In this document: positions 33,586 to 42,525 of the stretch, piece after piece
How the letters are laid out: each line of letters opens with the position of its first letter
Position numbering within the stretch: the stretch's first letter is position 1
Assembly: GCA_016124735.1 (NCBI GenBank)
Contig: WGMZ01000007.1
Span: 124,001-188,000 of the forward strand
Reading direction: 5' to 3'
DNA from: Bacteroidota bacterium
Lineage (GTDB): Bacteria > Bacteroidota > Bacteroidia > UBA8524
Length of the DNA: 64,000 bases
The notes under the pieces: model-generated
Database searches by the model: none
Told to the model about the DNA's origin: nothing
Seen by the model: the letters and a program-made list of their open reading frames with translations, nothing else
Position numbers and translations under genes: made by a program

Positions 33586-35009
33586 GCGCCCAATAAACGA
33601 ACCATCAGTAAAATCCAGACCACACTGATCAGATTCAGCACTAAACCGCTGCGAATCATCTCGCGCATTGGAATATTTCCGGATCCATATACAATTGCAT
33701 TCGGCGGAGTGCTGATGGGCAACATGAATGCAAAACTGGAAGCCAAGCCCACGCTTACCGCGAAATTTAGACTGCTGTAGTGGTAGCTTTCCGCAATTCC
33801 AATGACCACCGGAATAAAAATGCTAGCCAATGCTATATTGCTCATAACCTCTGTAAGCAAGAGCATAACCAGGGTTAAAAAGGCAAGTAATACCCATTCG
33901 CTGCTATGCATTTGTTTGAACGCATCGCCAATCAGTTCCATGAGCTGTGTCTCTCTCAAGCCATGAGCCAAAGACAGACCGCCACCAAAAAGAAGGAGAA
34001 TATCCCAGGGGAGCTGACGTGCATCTTCCCAACTTAAAATCATCTTATTAAAATGCCGGTTCACCGGAATGGTGAACATCAGTGAGCCTCCGAAAATAGC
34101 AATCAGGGTATCATCCAAAAGTTTAGTATCGAAAAGGGAATTGATGCTGGGAGCGCTGATCCACAACGATGCAGTAAGGCCGAAAATTCCCGCTGCAAGT
34201 CGCTCATTCCTCGACATTTTTCCCAATGCGTCCCATTTCGATTCAATCAGCAGTTTACTGCCTGGAATTTCCTTCATGGATATCGGATAACGGAATCTGG
34301 TGAGATAGTAATAGGAAATGATCAACAAGCCAAAACTCAAGGGTACTCCGAGTAACATCCATTTCCCAAAACTGAGGTCAGTATGGAGTAGATTGCTGAT
34401 ATATCCTTTCATAACAATATTTGGAGGGGTGCCGATCAAGGTTGCTACACCTCCAATATTGGCACTATATGCAATGCCGAGCATGATCAATAATGCGAAA
34501 TAGCGGCTGTCGTTTGTGTCTGATGACGACTCAAAACCTTCCTTCAATAATACAATAACCGATCGTGCCATTGGCAGCATCATCAGGGCAGTTGCCGTAT
34601 TGCTTACCCACATACTGATAAACCAGGTCGCCAGGAAAAAACCAAAGATCAATCCATTGGTATTTTTTCCAAATAGTCGGATAATAAAGAGGGCTATTCG
34701 CTCATGTAATCCGGTTTTTTCAATCCCTATTGCCAGCATGAATCCTCCAAGAAATAAATACAGGGTGGGATTGGCAAAATTTGCAATGGTGTCTGCCGTG
34801 TCAGATATTTTCAGCAAAGGAAACAGGACCACAGGAATCAAAGCGGTAATGCCCATGGGAATAATTTCACTTATCCACCAAAGAATCATCCAGAAAGCCA
34901 CCCCGCAAACAGCTGATTGTTCGCGGTTTAATCCGGATATCTCCGGAAGTAGTATAAATGCCAGCAAAAAGAGCAGGGGACCGGTCAACCAAAAGAGCAT
35001 GCGCTTCAT
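33573..35009 (-). CDS. SLC13/DASS-family sodium-coupled anion transporter
   Basis: About 478 residues from ATG 35009 (MKRMLFWLTGP). The track's 39-residue extension would run toward the divergent gene and does not resemble a transporter N-terminus. About 11-12 membrane segments. DASS hallmarks: the SNTATALMM motif (first SNT-type clamp, MWVSNTATALMMLPM) and the second clamp region with MSNIALASIFIPV and SFAFMLPISTPPNAIVYGSG. These bind Na+ and a carboxylate or sulfate-like anion. Likely substrate is a di- or tricarboxylate; sulfate cannot be ruled out. Confidence 0.9.
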   Translation of the reverse strand: MKRMLFWLTGPLLFLLAFILLPEISGLNREQSAVCGVAFWMILWWISEIIPMGITALIPVVLFPLLKISDTADTIANFANPTLYLFLGGFMLAIGIEKTGLHERIALFIIRLFGKNTNGLIFGFFLATWFISMWVSNTATALMMLPMARSVIVLLKEGFESSSDTNDSRYFALLIMLGIAYSANIGGVATLIGTPPNIVMKGYISNLLHTDLSFGKWMLLGVPLSFGLLIISYYYLTRFRYPISMKEIPGSKLLIESKWDALGKMSRNERLAAGIFGLTASLWISAPSINSLFDTKLLDDTLIAIFGGSLMFTIPVNRHFNKMILSWEDARQLPWDILLLFGGGLSLAHGLRETQLMELIGDAFKQMHSSEWVLLAFLTLVMLLLTEVMSNIALASIFIPVVIGIAESYHYSSLNFAVSVGLASSFAFMLPISTPPNAIVYGSGNIPMREMIRSGLVLNLISVVWILLMVRLLGAYAL

Positions 35010-35111
35010 CTGTACAAAGAAAAAACATTCCCACACATCGCAAAACACCGGTAGAAGACTCTTCATTTTTGCCTGATTTTCCTGATATTGCGGGGCGATA
35101 AAAAAGCAGAG

Positions 35112-36164
35112 ATGAAGAAAGCACACCTGATATCCGGCGCATGCGGTTTTGTTGGAAGAAACCTGGTGAAGCGTCTGTTGAAAGTGACCAACGATGTTTT
35201 ATTTGTGGTAGATGATTTGTCAACAGGCACGATGCCGGAAACCTGGCTCTTTGAAGAAGGACAAGACTTAGGCAATAATCTGAGAAGCTATCAAGATGGT
35301 CGTCTGCTTTTTTGGAAAGGAGATTTTCGTCGTTTTCTAACGGCAATAACCGATGATCATAATCATGTGAACAATGCATTTGGACTTGATCTTCCAAACT
35401 TTTCAGATATTTACCATTTTGCCGCCATTGTAGGGGGCAGAGCGAAGATTGATGGCGATCCAATGATGGTGGCACTTGATCTGAGCATTGATGCTGAATT
35501 CTTTTACTGGGTATGCCGCTACAAGCCCGAACGCGTTATTTACCCTAGTTCATCTGCGGCATATCCAATCGATAAACAAAGCACCGATTACGCCATTGCT
35601 TTGTCGGAAAACGAAATTCGCTTCGATGCGAACCTGGGACAACCGGATATGACCTATGGCTGGTCTAAATTGACCGGTGAATACCTGGCACAGATTGCGG
35701 CCCAATATTACAATATTTCAGTCGCCTGTATTCGTCCCTTTTCGGGTTATGGAGAAGATCAGGATCTGACCTATCCAATTCCTGCCATTGCAGCCAGAGC
35801 GGCTAAAAAAGAAGATCCATTTGAAGTATGGGGAAGTGGAAAGCAGGGACGGGATTTTGTGCATATAGATGATTGCATCGACTGCATTTTAATGGCTATT
35901 GAGAATATCAGCGATGGCACTGCAATAAATATTGGCTCGGGTAAATTAACTTCCTTCCTGGAAATCATTGAGCTGTTCACGGAATTTGCCGGCTATAAAC
36001 CACAAATAAAACCTCTGCTCGACAAGCCGGTGGGAGTACACTCGCGCTATGCCAACATGGATTATGTGAGCGAACGCTTTAATTGGAAGCCCAAAATCTC
36101 TCTGAGAGAGGGAATGCGCCGGGTGTACGATGCTGCGGTGAAACGCGTGGAAGATGGACAGTAA
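35112..36164 (+). CDS. NAD-dependent epimerase/dehydratase (extended SDR, nucleotide-sugar)
   Basis: About 350 residues from ATG 35112; the track's TTG at 35088 is less likely. Rossmann fold with GACGFVG at residues 8-14, followed by the acidic VVDDLSTG. The active site has Ser-rich YPSSSAAYP and Tyr/Lys of TYGWSKLTGE (YxxxK). RPFSGYGEDQDLTYPIP and GRDFVHIDDCIDCI are typical of UDP-glucose/GDP-mannose epimerases. Product sugar not assignable. It overlaps the following glycosyltransferase by 11 bp, so the two probably build the same glycan. Confidence 0.9.
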   Translation: MKKAHLISGACGFVGRNLVKRLLKVTNDVLFVVDDLSTGTMPETWLFEEGQDLGNNLRSYQDGRLLFWKGDFRRFLTAITDDHNHVNNAFGLDLPNFSDIYHFAAIVGGRAKIDGDPMMVALDLSIDAEFFYWVCRYKPERVIYPSSSAAYPIDKQSTDYAIALSENEIRFDANLGQPDMTYGWSKLTGEYLAQIAAQYYNISVACIRPFSGYGEDQDLTYPIPAIAARAAKKEDPFEVWGSGKQGRDFVHIDDCIDCILMAIENISDGTAINIGSGKLTSFLEIIELFTEFAGYKPQIKPLLDKPVGVHSRYANMDYVSERFNWKPKISLREGMRRVYDAAVKRVEDGQ

Positions 36165-37422
36165 AAGAAAAGTCGTTTTATTCGGTCCTGGACCTCAATT
36201 CAAAGGAGGTATTTCCAATTACAATACCTCGCTGGCAAAAGCAATGGATGCACTGGGTATCGAAGTGCATATTTTATCCTGGACCCAACAGTATCCGGCA
36301 ATTATTCCCAGAGACTTTATTGACCGAAGCAGCAAAAGCAGTCTGATTGAGGGAACCCGGATTCAGGTGCAATACCTTACCAATTACAATAATCCCATTA
36401 GTTGGGCGAAAACAATTAAGGCAATCCGGCGTATACAGCCAGAAATGGTCATTTTTCAATGGGCAATAGCATTACAGGGATTGCCAATGGGATGGATGGC
36501 GAGAAGATTAAGGAAATCCGGGATTGAAGTAATCTTCGACCTGCACCTGGTGGTTCAGAAAGAAGCCAGCTCGCTGGATAGATTTTTTACCCGCTATGGT
36601 TTGAAAACTCCCGGAACCTTTATTACCCACGCGTATAAAACGGTAGATGAATTAAAAGAAACTTTCCCGGACACCCATTTTAGCGTAAATGAAACAGGGG
36701 AGCGGGACGATAAGAACAAGACAGTCATTAAACTCTATCACCCGATCTACGATCTCTACCAACCAGACCCCACATTCGATGTGGAGGTAGAGAAACGTAA
36801 AATGGGACTTAAAGAACATGTCTTCCTGTATTTTGGATTTATTCGAAAGTACAAGGGATTACACCAGGCCCTGGAAGCTTTTGAAGCACTGAGAAAAGAA
36901 CGGGATGATGTTTCCTTTTTGGTGGTGGGGGAATCTTTTTGGAAGACCCTGGATCAGAAAAAACTGAGAACGAAAATAAAAAGTCGCCTGTTTCAAATAG
37001 CGAAGAAGCTGGTTTTGAGAAATTCGGACAACGAACAAGAATACAATGCATTGCAGGCATTGGATGAGCGGGACATTCCGGATGTGAAGGTTTATAATGA
37101 ATTCGTTCCGAATGAAGAAGTACATCGTTATTTTCAGGTATCCGACTGTATCGTTTTGTTTTATTTAACGGCTACCCCGAGCGGAGTGGAAAGTTTATCC
37201 TACAACTTCAAGCTACCCGTTCTCGCAACCCGGGTAGGACATTTTCCTGAAACAATTCAGGATGGATTTAACGGATACCTTGCCAATGACCGCGACATTG
37301 CGGATATGACAGAATGCATGCGCAGGTTTTTGAAAAATCCTATACCTTCGGAAAATGTGGCCGTCACAGCCTCCCGGATGAGTTGGGAAAATTATGCGAA
37401 AACGATTCTTCAGATTTCTTAA
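36154..37422 (+). CDS. Glycosyltransferase family 1/4 (GT-B fold)
   Basis: 422 residues. N-terminal acceptor domain begins VVLFGPGPQFKGGISNYNTSLAKAM. The C-terminal nucleotide-sugar domain has FLYFGFIRKYKGLHQALEAF, VKVYNEFVPNEEVHRYFQVSD and TATPSGVESLSYNFKLPVLATRVGHFPETI. The last contains the E-x7 donor-binding loop, partly altered (GVESLSYN instead of GxPxxxxE). Retaining glycosyltransferase of an envelope or exopolysaccharide; donor unknown. Its 3' end overlaps the next gene by 29 bp. Confidence 0.9.
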   Translation: MDSKRKVVLFGPGPQFKGGISNYNTSLAKAMDALGIEVHILSWTQQYPAIIPRDFIDRSSKSSLIEGTRIQVQYLTNYNNPISWAKTIKAIRRIQPEMVIFQWAIALQGLPMGWMARRLRKSGIEVIFDLHLVVQKEASSLDRFFTRYGLKTPGTFITHAYKTVDELKETFPDTHFSVNETGERDDKNKTVIKLYHPIYDLYQPDPTFDVEVEKRKMGLKEHVFLYFGFIRKYKGLHQALEAFEALRKERDDVSFLVVGESFWKTLDQKKLRTKIKSRLFQIAKKLVLRNSDNEQEYNALQALDERDIPDVKVYNEFVPNEEVHRYFQVSDCIVLFYLTATPSGVESLSYNFKLPVLATRVGHFPETIQDGFNGYLANDRDIADMTECMRRFLKNPIPSENVAVTASRMSWENYAKTILQIS

Positions 37423-38113
37423 AATTGGATTAATTGTGCTACCCATTTGGGTAAATGCACAGGATAATCCCGACGACGAACGGGAAGAGGACAGAAGCAG
37501 TTTTCTTGCTTATAAGTTTGGGATCAATTTCCCGGGTAAAGCTTTCAATGAATCAAATTATTCCAGCCCTCAGGTGGCATCAGGTATTGGAATGGGATTG
37601 GAAGGACTCTGGCTTGTCCGCCGTCATTTTGGATTTAAAGTAGCCTGGCAATACCAGCAAATGAGTCGAGCCAGTATCGATCCATTTCAGGTTCCTAATT
37701 ATATAAGTGGTCAGGCACCAAAGTCTTGGAATTCGAATTTATTTCTTGGCGGACTAGGGTTTTCTAAACCTTTTGGTAATTGGGATTTAGAGGCCCACGC
37801 ATTGGCAGGTCCTGGTATAACTTCCGAATTCAGGCGTTTCTTCGATCGTTTTGACAGCAAATACAGTCAACGTTTTGTTTATTCAGGAAATGCATTATGG
37901 TATCAGGCCGGGGTATCGGCCCGTTTTGATCAAAAGCCAGGTTGGAGTGTATCTATAAACTACGATTGGAATTTCGCGCCGTTTCATCCGTATCAAAGTG
38001 TTGAAAATTATAGTGGAACTGCCGGAGGAACTCTTGTATCAAATGGTTCGAAGGCTTTGCAAATTTCCTTGTTCTCTTTTTCGGTATTATATTCCATTCC
38101 ACACTATAAATAA
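37394..38113 (+). CDS. Outer-membrane beta-barrel-like protein
   Basis: 239 residues. Signal peptide KRFFRFLKIGLIVLPIWVNAQ, then an acidic stretch (DNPDDEREEDR) and alternating amphipathic strands rich in aromatic residues and Gly (YKFGINFPG, VAWQYQQMS, FLGGLGFSKPF, ALWYQAGVSARFD, VSINYDWNFAPF). It ends with ISLFSFSVLYSIP, a barrel-like terminal strand pattern. Probably an eight-stranded small barrel; ligand or role unknown. Starts inside the glycosyltransferase gene, so translation is coupled. Confidence 0.78.
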   Translation: MRKRFFRFLKIGLIVLPIWVNAQDNPDDEREEDRSSFLAYKFGINFPGKAFNESNYSSPQVASGIGMGLEGLWLVRRHFGFKVAWQYQQMSRASIDPFQVPNYISGQAPKSWNSNLFLGGLGFSKPFGNWDLEAHALAGPGITSEFRRFFDRFDSKYSQRFVYSGNALWYQAGVSARFDQKPGWSVSINYDWNFAPFHPYQSVENYSGTAGGTLVSNGSKALQISLFSFSVLYSIPHYK

Positions 38114-38141
38114 AAAAAGCCGCTCCTTACGAAGCGGCTTT
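38114..38141 (-). terminator. Intrinsic terminator for the M43 protease gene
   Basis: Nine-bp perfect stem AAAGCCGCT/AGCGGCTTT with an 8-nt loop. On the minus strand it runs into a seven-T tract, so it mainly ends the 38163-40286 gene. It also lies just after the plus-strand stop and may act in both directions. Confidence 0.88.
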
Positions 38142-38162
38142 CCTTTGGTTACAGGGTTTGTG

Positions 38163-40286
38163 TTATTGCTGTTGAATCAACATGAGCTTGCGGGTATATG
38201 ATTGTCCGTTGGCTGACAAGCGAACGAAGTATATACCATTGCTCAGATTGCTTTCAGGAATGAATTGAAATTCACGGTCGCCGCTGGCAGATACACCATT
38301 GTGCAATACTTTTACGGTTCTTCCATACATATCCAAAACTTCCAGAGTTACGTTTTGCCCTTGTGGCATATTCACACGGATATTCGTGGTACCCGCACTT
38401 GGGTTAGGATAAACGGTGAAGTTATTTTCTTGCGTGAAATCAGCAAGTCCGGTGCTGAATCCAATATTTATATTGTCAACAAAGAAGTTATGTCCGCCGT
38501 TCGAGCTATATCTGAAACGTACTTTCACATTTTCATAACTGCTTAATCCGGTAATAGGCATGTCCACTTTCTTCCACTGACTTGCCCCCGAAGGAATGAA
38601 ATTGACTGAAATCATAGGAGCGCCACCCGTAGTAGAAAGGCTGCCTGCTGGTACAATTCCGATTCGCTTCCAGGTACGACCACAGTCGGTTGAAGCTTGC
38701 ACTTCAAAGGCATCAGCTGTTGTGTTAACTCCAACCCGACGTTGAGTTCCGGCATAATAGAAAGACAAAACCGGGTTGCTTACGGCCGACAGGTTAACAC
38801 TCGGCGATTCCAGATAAAATTTAGCACCATTTTCAATACCTGTATTGTAAATATAGCAGGCATGCGTTCCACCAATACTTCCTTCTCCTGTAGCGATGCG
38901 CTCAAAATTAACAGAGCTCGTGCTATACGTGGTCCAGTCGTTCACTGGGAAGGTCTCGAATTCAAAGCCTTCGGTCAATCCGGCTCCGTAGTCACTGTTT
39001 TTATTGATAACCTGGATGTATTTCTCAATGACAAAGGTATCCGAACCATTATTATTGTAAGCAATCAGTTTTGCTTTGTACCATCCCGGGGTGTTGTAGC
39101 AAACAGTTACGGTAGGTGTTTTATCAGTAGAAGTAGCGGGTGTACCTCCCTCAAATTCCCATTGATAAGAAATACCATTGGTTACTGCATTATAGGTGTT
39201 GTTTGTGAACTGGATGCATCCACTTTCACAGACGCTGGTAGTGGTGGCATAAAAAGAAGCCTGCGGTGCGCATGCCCTGGTCGCTACGTAAGGGTCGGCA
39301 GTGCCGGTTGCCACAAGGTTGGATGGTTGCCACAATCTCTTTCTCCAGTTGAGTAAAGAACCGAACATTCTGGCTTTCTGTCCGATAGTAAAGAGGCCCA
39401 TGCAGTTACCGTTGGTATAATCCATGTAATTTTCAATCATGTCCGGAAGATCCGGATCATCATTGTGACAGGAATTAATTCCGATATGACATCCAAAATT
39501 AGGGGCTTCTACCGGAGGGGTATCATCCACCTGATCTCCACCAAGACAGCTGTCCTGAAAGGTATGCAGAAGTCCGAGCCAGTGACCGCACTCGTGCACC
39601 AGTGTGGAACCATCGTTACCATTTCCGGTTGCAGTTCCAATACTTCCAATATAATCGTGACGCATTACCACACCATCGGTTTGAGCTCCTCCCACCCAGG
39701 GGAATTGAGCATAACCCAGCACAGTACCACCACCTTCGTATGAAATGTTGATGTTTTTTACCACCCAAACATTGAAATACTTATCCGTTGGCCAGGCACT
39801 CTTGTATTTGATATGGTCGGTGGCATTCTCGGTTTCAGGATTGTAAACACGAACAATTCCATCGGTACAATTTCCTTCCGGATCGATGGTTGCCAATCGA
39901 AATTCAATTTCACAATCGGCACCTATACCCCAGAACATGCGGCGAACCTTCTCGAATTTAATACCGTTGTACGCACGGTTCATGGTGTCGAGCTGATTTA
40001 AAATTTGTGCACGGCTAATGTTTTCAGATCCACCAGTATGGTAAACGTGAAACACGACCGGAATAATGAATTTTTGAGGGGCTTTGTGCTGCTCGGCTTT
40101 AAATACCGGTAAATATTCCTGGTATTCGACTTCAAATTCAGCCGCCCGCTGCAAAATGGTCGGGTCGTTTTTAATAAGCTCCTGGTAGTACGCATCCGAA
40201 CCACACTTAGGTTGGTTCTGCGAATCCTGACCGAAGGCCAGTGATGCCGTTAAGAGGCATCCTAAGAGGTAAACTTTTCTCTTCAT
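38163..40286 (-). CDS. Secreted M43-family (pappalysin-like) zinc metalloprotease with PKD and T9SS type A domains
   Basis: About 707 residues from ATG 40286, placing the signal peptide MKRKVYLLGCLLTASLAFGQ at the terminus (the track starts at an upstream TTG). The zinc site HECGHWLGLLH (HExxHxxGxxH, about 231-241) and the Met-turn ENYMDYTNGNCMG define the metzincin M43 fold. A PKD domain (YQWEFEGGTPATSTDKTPT), a jelly-roll-like module (residues about 440-600, with SPSVNLSAVSNPVLSFYY and FFVDNINI) and a type A sorting domain (VYPNPSAGTTNIRV to the end) follow. Expected to act outside the cell on proteins or peptides. Confidence 0.93.
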   Translation of the reverse strand: MKRKVYLLGCLLTASLAFGQDSQNQPKCGSDAYYQELIKNDPTILQRAAEFEVEYQEYLPVFKAEQHKAPQKFIIPVVFHVYHTGGSENISRAQILNQLDTMNRAYNGIKFEKVRRMFWGIGADCEIEFRLATIDPEGNCTDGIVRVYNPETENATDHIKYKSAWPTDKYFNVWVVKNINISYEGGGTVLGYAQFPWVGGAQTDGVVMRHDYIGSIGTATGNGNDGSTLVHECGHWLGLLHTFQDSCLGGDQVDDTPPVEAPNFGCHIGINSCHNDDPDLPDMIENYMDYTNGNCMGLFTIGQKARMFGSLLNWRKRLWQPSNLVATGTADPYVATRACAPQASFYATTTSVCESGCIQFTNNTYNAVTNGISYQWEFEGGTPATSTDKTPTVTVCYNTPGWYKAKLIAYNNNGSDTFVIEKYIQVINKNSDYGAGLTEGFEFETFPVNDWTTYSTSSVNFERIATGEGSIGGTHACYIYNTGIENGAKFYLESPSVNLSAVSNPVLSFYYAGTQRRVGVNTTADAFEVQASTDCGRTWKRIGIVPAGSLSTTGGAPMISVNFIPSGASQWKKVDMPITGLSSYENVKVRFRYSSNGGHNFFVDNINIGFSTGLADFTQENNFTVYPNPSAGTTNIRVNMPQGQNVTLEVLDMYGRTVKVLHNGVSASGDREFQFIPESNLSNGIYFVRLSANGQSYTRKLMLIQQQ

Positions 40287-40482
40287 ACTGTGGTACTTGC
40301 GATTCGTAAAGTATTTTTCCATTTGAAACTTCAAGTTTAACGGTTTTTCACCAATTGTTAACTATTTCTTCACCCCCAAAAACTGAGGAATGTTTGTTTT
40401 TAAAGACAGAGCTATAACGTCAACTGTGGTGCTGGGGTTTAAACTCTTAGTATAAAAAATTTAAACCATTGAAAAACAACTC

Positions 40483-40953
40483 TTAAGATTCAACTATTAT
40501 TTGGATTATTTGATTGAGTGCCGGACATATCGCCGAATTGGGTTCAATTAAATCGAGCACGGCATGCATGTTCTTGCGCCTGGAATGTGGATAATCGCGG
40601 CAGGCCTCCGGGCGTGATGCGTAAATTTTACAGCGATTGTCTTCTTGTAACATCGGACAAGGCGTCGATTTGAAGACGAAATCACCGTCTTCATCCATAG
40701 TTAAATAAGTAGTGATTAAAACACTTCTTGAAATATTTAAAGCCCGGGCCATCCCATCCATGTCTTCTTGTTCAATTATCGGGGATGCTGTTTTGCAGCA
40801 ATTGGCGCAGCTCAGGCAATCAAATTCGGAGAAAATTGCGTCATGCGCCTTTTCAAAAGCGGTGTCTAACTTCTCGCCTGGAAGAGATTCCAGATAGGGA
40901 AGGGCATCCAGACTTTTCTGACGTTCTTCTGCAGGGATGGGGAACTTTTTCAT
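40483..40953 (-). CDS. YkgJ-type zinc/iron-chelating cysteine-cluster protein
   Basis: 156 residues from ATG 40953, which leaves 1 bp after the upstream stop; an ATG at 40977 would add eight residues and overlap by 23 bp. The conserved cysteines CLSCANCCK, CPML, CKIYASRPEACRDYP and the late CPAL form the CxxCxxCC...C...C cluster of the YkgJ (CxxCxxCC) family, thought to bind a zinc ion or iron-sulfur cluster. Cytoplasmic; biochemical role unknown. Likely last gene of the operon starting at 42439. Confidence 0.87.
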   Translation of the reverse strand: MKKFPIPAEERQKSLDALPYLESLPGEKLDTAFEKAHDAIFSEFDCLSCANCCKTASPIIEQEDMDGMARALNISRSVLITTYLTMDEDGDFVFKSTPCPMLQEDNRCKIYASRPEACRDYPHSRRKNMHAVLDLIEPNSAICPALNQIIQIIVES

Positions 40954-40954
40954 C

Positions 40955-42265
40955 CTACCAGCTTTGGATTTCCCCATTTTCCAACATTCGAAGTACTTCT
41001 GATGGGCGGACTCCTTTTTTTACCAGCTTGTTTTTTTTGCCCAGTAAGAAGCCAAAGGGAACCTGTTCTATCTGGTAACGCTGAATCAATGTTTTGGTTG
41101 CTACCCCACATACATAATAAACGTGATTCACCTCCACATACGAATGCATGGTTTTGGGGTTATCTCCATAATTCATGGCTATAATCTTGATCATCGGACA
41201 GAATTTTTCCTGAATCATCCTTAATGCAGCGGTATCTTCTTCAAAGCCTTCAGCCTCCCGGTTCCAGAAATAAACATATACAGGTTTATTCTGGTACCAC
41301 CGTAATTTTTGCTTATTGCCATTGGCATCCGTGAATTTGATATTGGGAACCCGCCAGCCTTCCAGCAGTTGCCTGTTGGCCTGTTTTGCCGGGTCGTATT
41401 TGAATTGAATTTCTTCTCCGAAAGAATCAATTCGAATCACTTCGTAGCTTTTGAAATTTCTTTCGAAATAGGTGATGCTCTTCTTTTTATTGATTGGAAA
41501 AGCGTAATCTGTGCTGATTACCTCATCTTTATACGCACTGAGCAGAATACGGTCAATACCCGGGTCATTGTAAAGTCCGTTGTAGTTTACATCTTCCAGG
41601 GCCAGAGTAAAAGAGTCCCCGTTAACCACACAATTGACTTTACGAATATTGAAACGTTGCTCGTGGAAACTGTATGTCGTGCCAACAAATTTCTTTGTGC
41701 CTGAAAAGCGATTGAAGAGCTGATCGGCCATGCGCTTGAATTGAAAGTCTTTTAAAAAGTCAAACCGGCTTAACCGGAAGACTACCTTTTGTTTCGGATT
41801 GTCCGGATTTTTAATGGCGATATCCAGATACTGTAAATTAAGATAAAAGGTATCGGGTCTGCCATCATCTGTGAAGTCGAAGTTATTGTTGTGGTCCACA
41901 TATAGGATGGCAGGTAAAGATCTGCGGCTATAGTTTGCAACCAATACAGCAGTATACCCATTCAAAGCTTTCTTACTCACTTTCGAATACAGAAAAGTAT
42001 AACCTGTATCGTTAATGGACTCAAATTTTGGAAGCTTTACCGGAAATTTGGGTAAAGGTCCTTTTGGTTCCACACCAAAACCCTGATACGATTCAATGCT
42101 GTCGCCCTGAATCTTGAAAACAGGAGCAATCAGTTTGGATGTATTGAAGAATCTGTCCATTCCGAATTGCTGAATGGGAAAGGTGTATACCTTTTGGGCT
42201 TCAGTGTGTTGTGCGCAGAGAAAGCATAGAAGGATAAGTAATTTTGTCCGGATTTGATACGCCAC
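40955..42265 (-). CDS. Secreted protein with C-terminal thioredoxin-like domain lacking the CxxC site
   Basis: 436 residues. Signal peptide (KLLILLCFLCAQHTEAQ), a beta-rich central region (about 60-280, containing the Asp-rich DHNNNFDFTDDGRPD and DVNYNGLYNDPGID loops that look Ca-binding), then a TlpA/AhpC-like thioredoxin fold. WRVPNIKFTDANG, PVYVYFWNREAEGFEED and QIEQVPFGFLLGKKNKLV match the beta1, active-site helix and cis-Pro regions. The usual WCxxC is replaced by NREAEGFEED, so it cannot do dithiol chemistry there. Three bp downstream of the DUF6728-like gene. Confidence 0.75.
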   Translation of the reverse strand: MAYQIRTKLLILLCFLCAQHTEAQKVYTFPIQQFGMDRFFNTSKLIAPVFKIQGDSIESYQGFGVEPKGPLPKFPVKLPKFESINDTGYTFLYSKVSKKALNGYTAVLVANYSRRSLPAILYVDHNNNFDFTDDGRPDTFYLNLQYLDIAIKNPDNPKQKVVFRLSRFDFLKDFQFKRMADQLFNRFSGTKKFVGTTYSFHEQRFNIRKVNCVVNGDSFTLALEDVNYNGLYNDPGIDRILLSAYKDEVISTDYAFPINKKKSITYFERNFKSYEVIRIDSFGEEIQFKYDPAKQANRQLLEGWRVPNIKFTDANGNKQKLRWYQNKPVYVYFWNREAEGFEEDTAALRMIQEKFCPMIKIIAMNYGDNPKTMHSYVEVNHVYYVCGVATKTLIQRYQIEQVPFGFLLGKKNKLVKKGVRPSEVLRMLENGEIQSW

Positions 42266-42268
42266 TTT

Positions 42269-42439
42269 TTATTTAAAATAAATGCGGTAGATCAGAATGC
42301 ACATGGCAATCAGGAAGATGAGGATTGAGAGCTTGTTGATTCCGTGCATCATCTTTAAATAAATGCTCTTGGGCCCATCTTCGGGGTCCGGCTGTTTCTT
42401 CCAGAACAAGATATACGAAAGTATTTTTTTCCAAATCAT
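42269..42439 (-). CDS. DUF6728-like small membrane protein (56 aa, missing from the ORF track)
   Basis: ATG at 42439 and TAA at 42269-42271 give 56 codons. The cytoplasmic start MIWKKILSYILFWKK is followed by QPDPEDGPKSIYLKMMHGINK and one membrane helix (LSILIFLIAMCILIYRIYF). The YxLFWKK-...-DP-...-LKxMHGINKxS pattern is what I recall for the short Bacteroidota DUF6728 family. It starts the operon with the thioredoxin-fold protein (3-bp gap) and the YkgJ protein. The 84-aa ORF in the track (42273-42527) is a different frame over it. Confidence 0.8.
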   Translation of the reverse strand: MIWKKILSYILFWKKQPDPEDGPKSIYLKMMHGINKLSILIFLIAMCILIYRIYFK

Positions 42440-42452
42440 AAGTTTCGTCTGA

Positions 42453-42460
42453 CAAATTTA
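42453..42460 (-). promoter_or_regulatory. -7 box (TAAATTTG) of the 42.4-40.5 kb operon
   Basis: TAnnTTTG on the minus strand, 13 nt before ATG 42439. Confidence 0.4.
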
Positions 42461-42525
42461 ACATTTGACTGCTTTTATTTGGTATTTCCTTTAATTGAAG
42501 AAAATTTGAAGTAAGCAATTTGTTC

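Noticed and set aside
34516-35076. 186-aa plus-strand ORF opposite the SLC13 transporter
   Set aside because: Antisense to a well-supported transporter and composed of low-complexity K/I/P runs from the complementary hydrophobic codons.
38697-39356. 219-aa plus-strand ORF opposite the M43 protease
   Set aside because: Shadow of a protein with intact catalytic and sorting motifs; no recognisable feature of its own.
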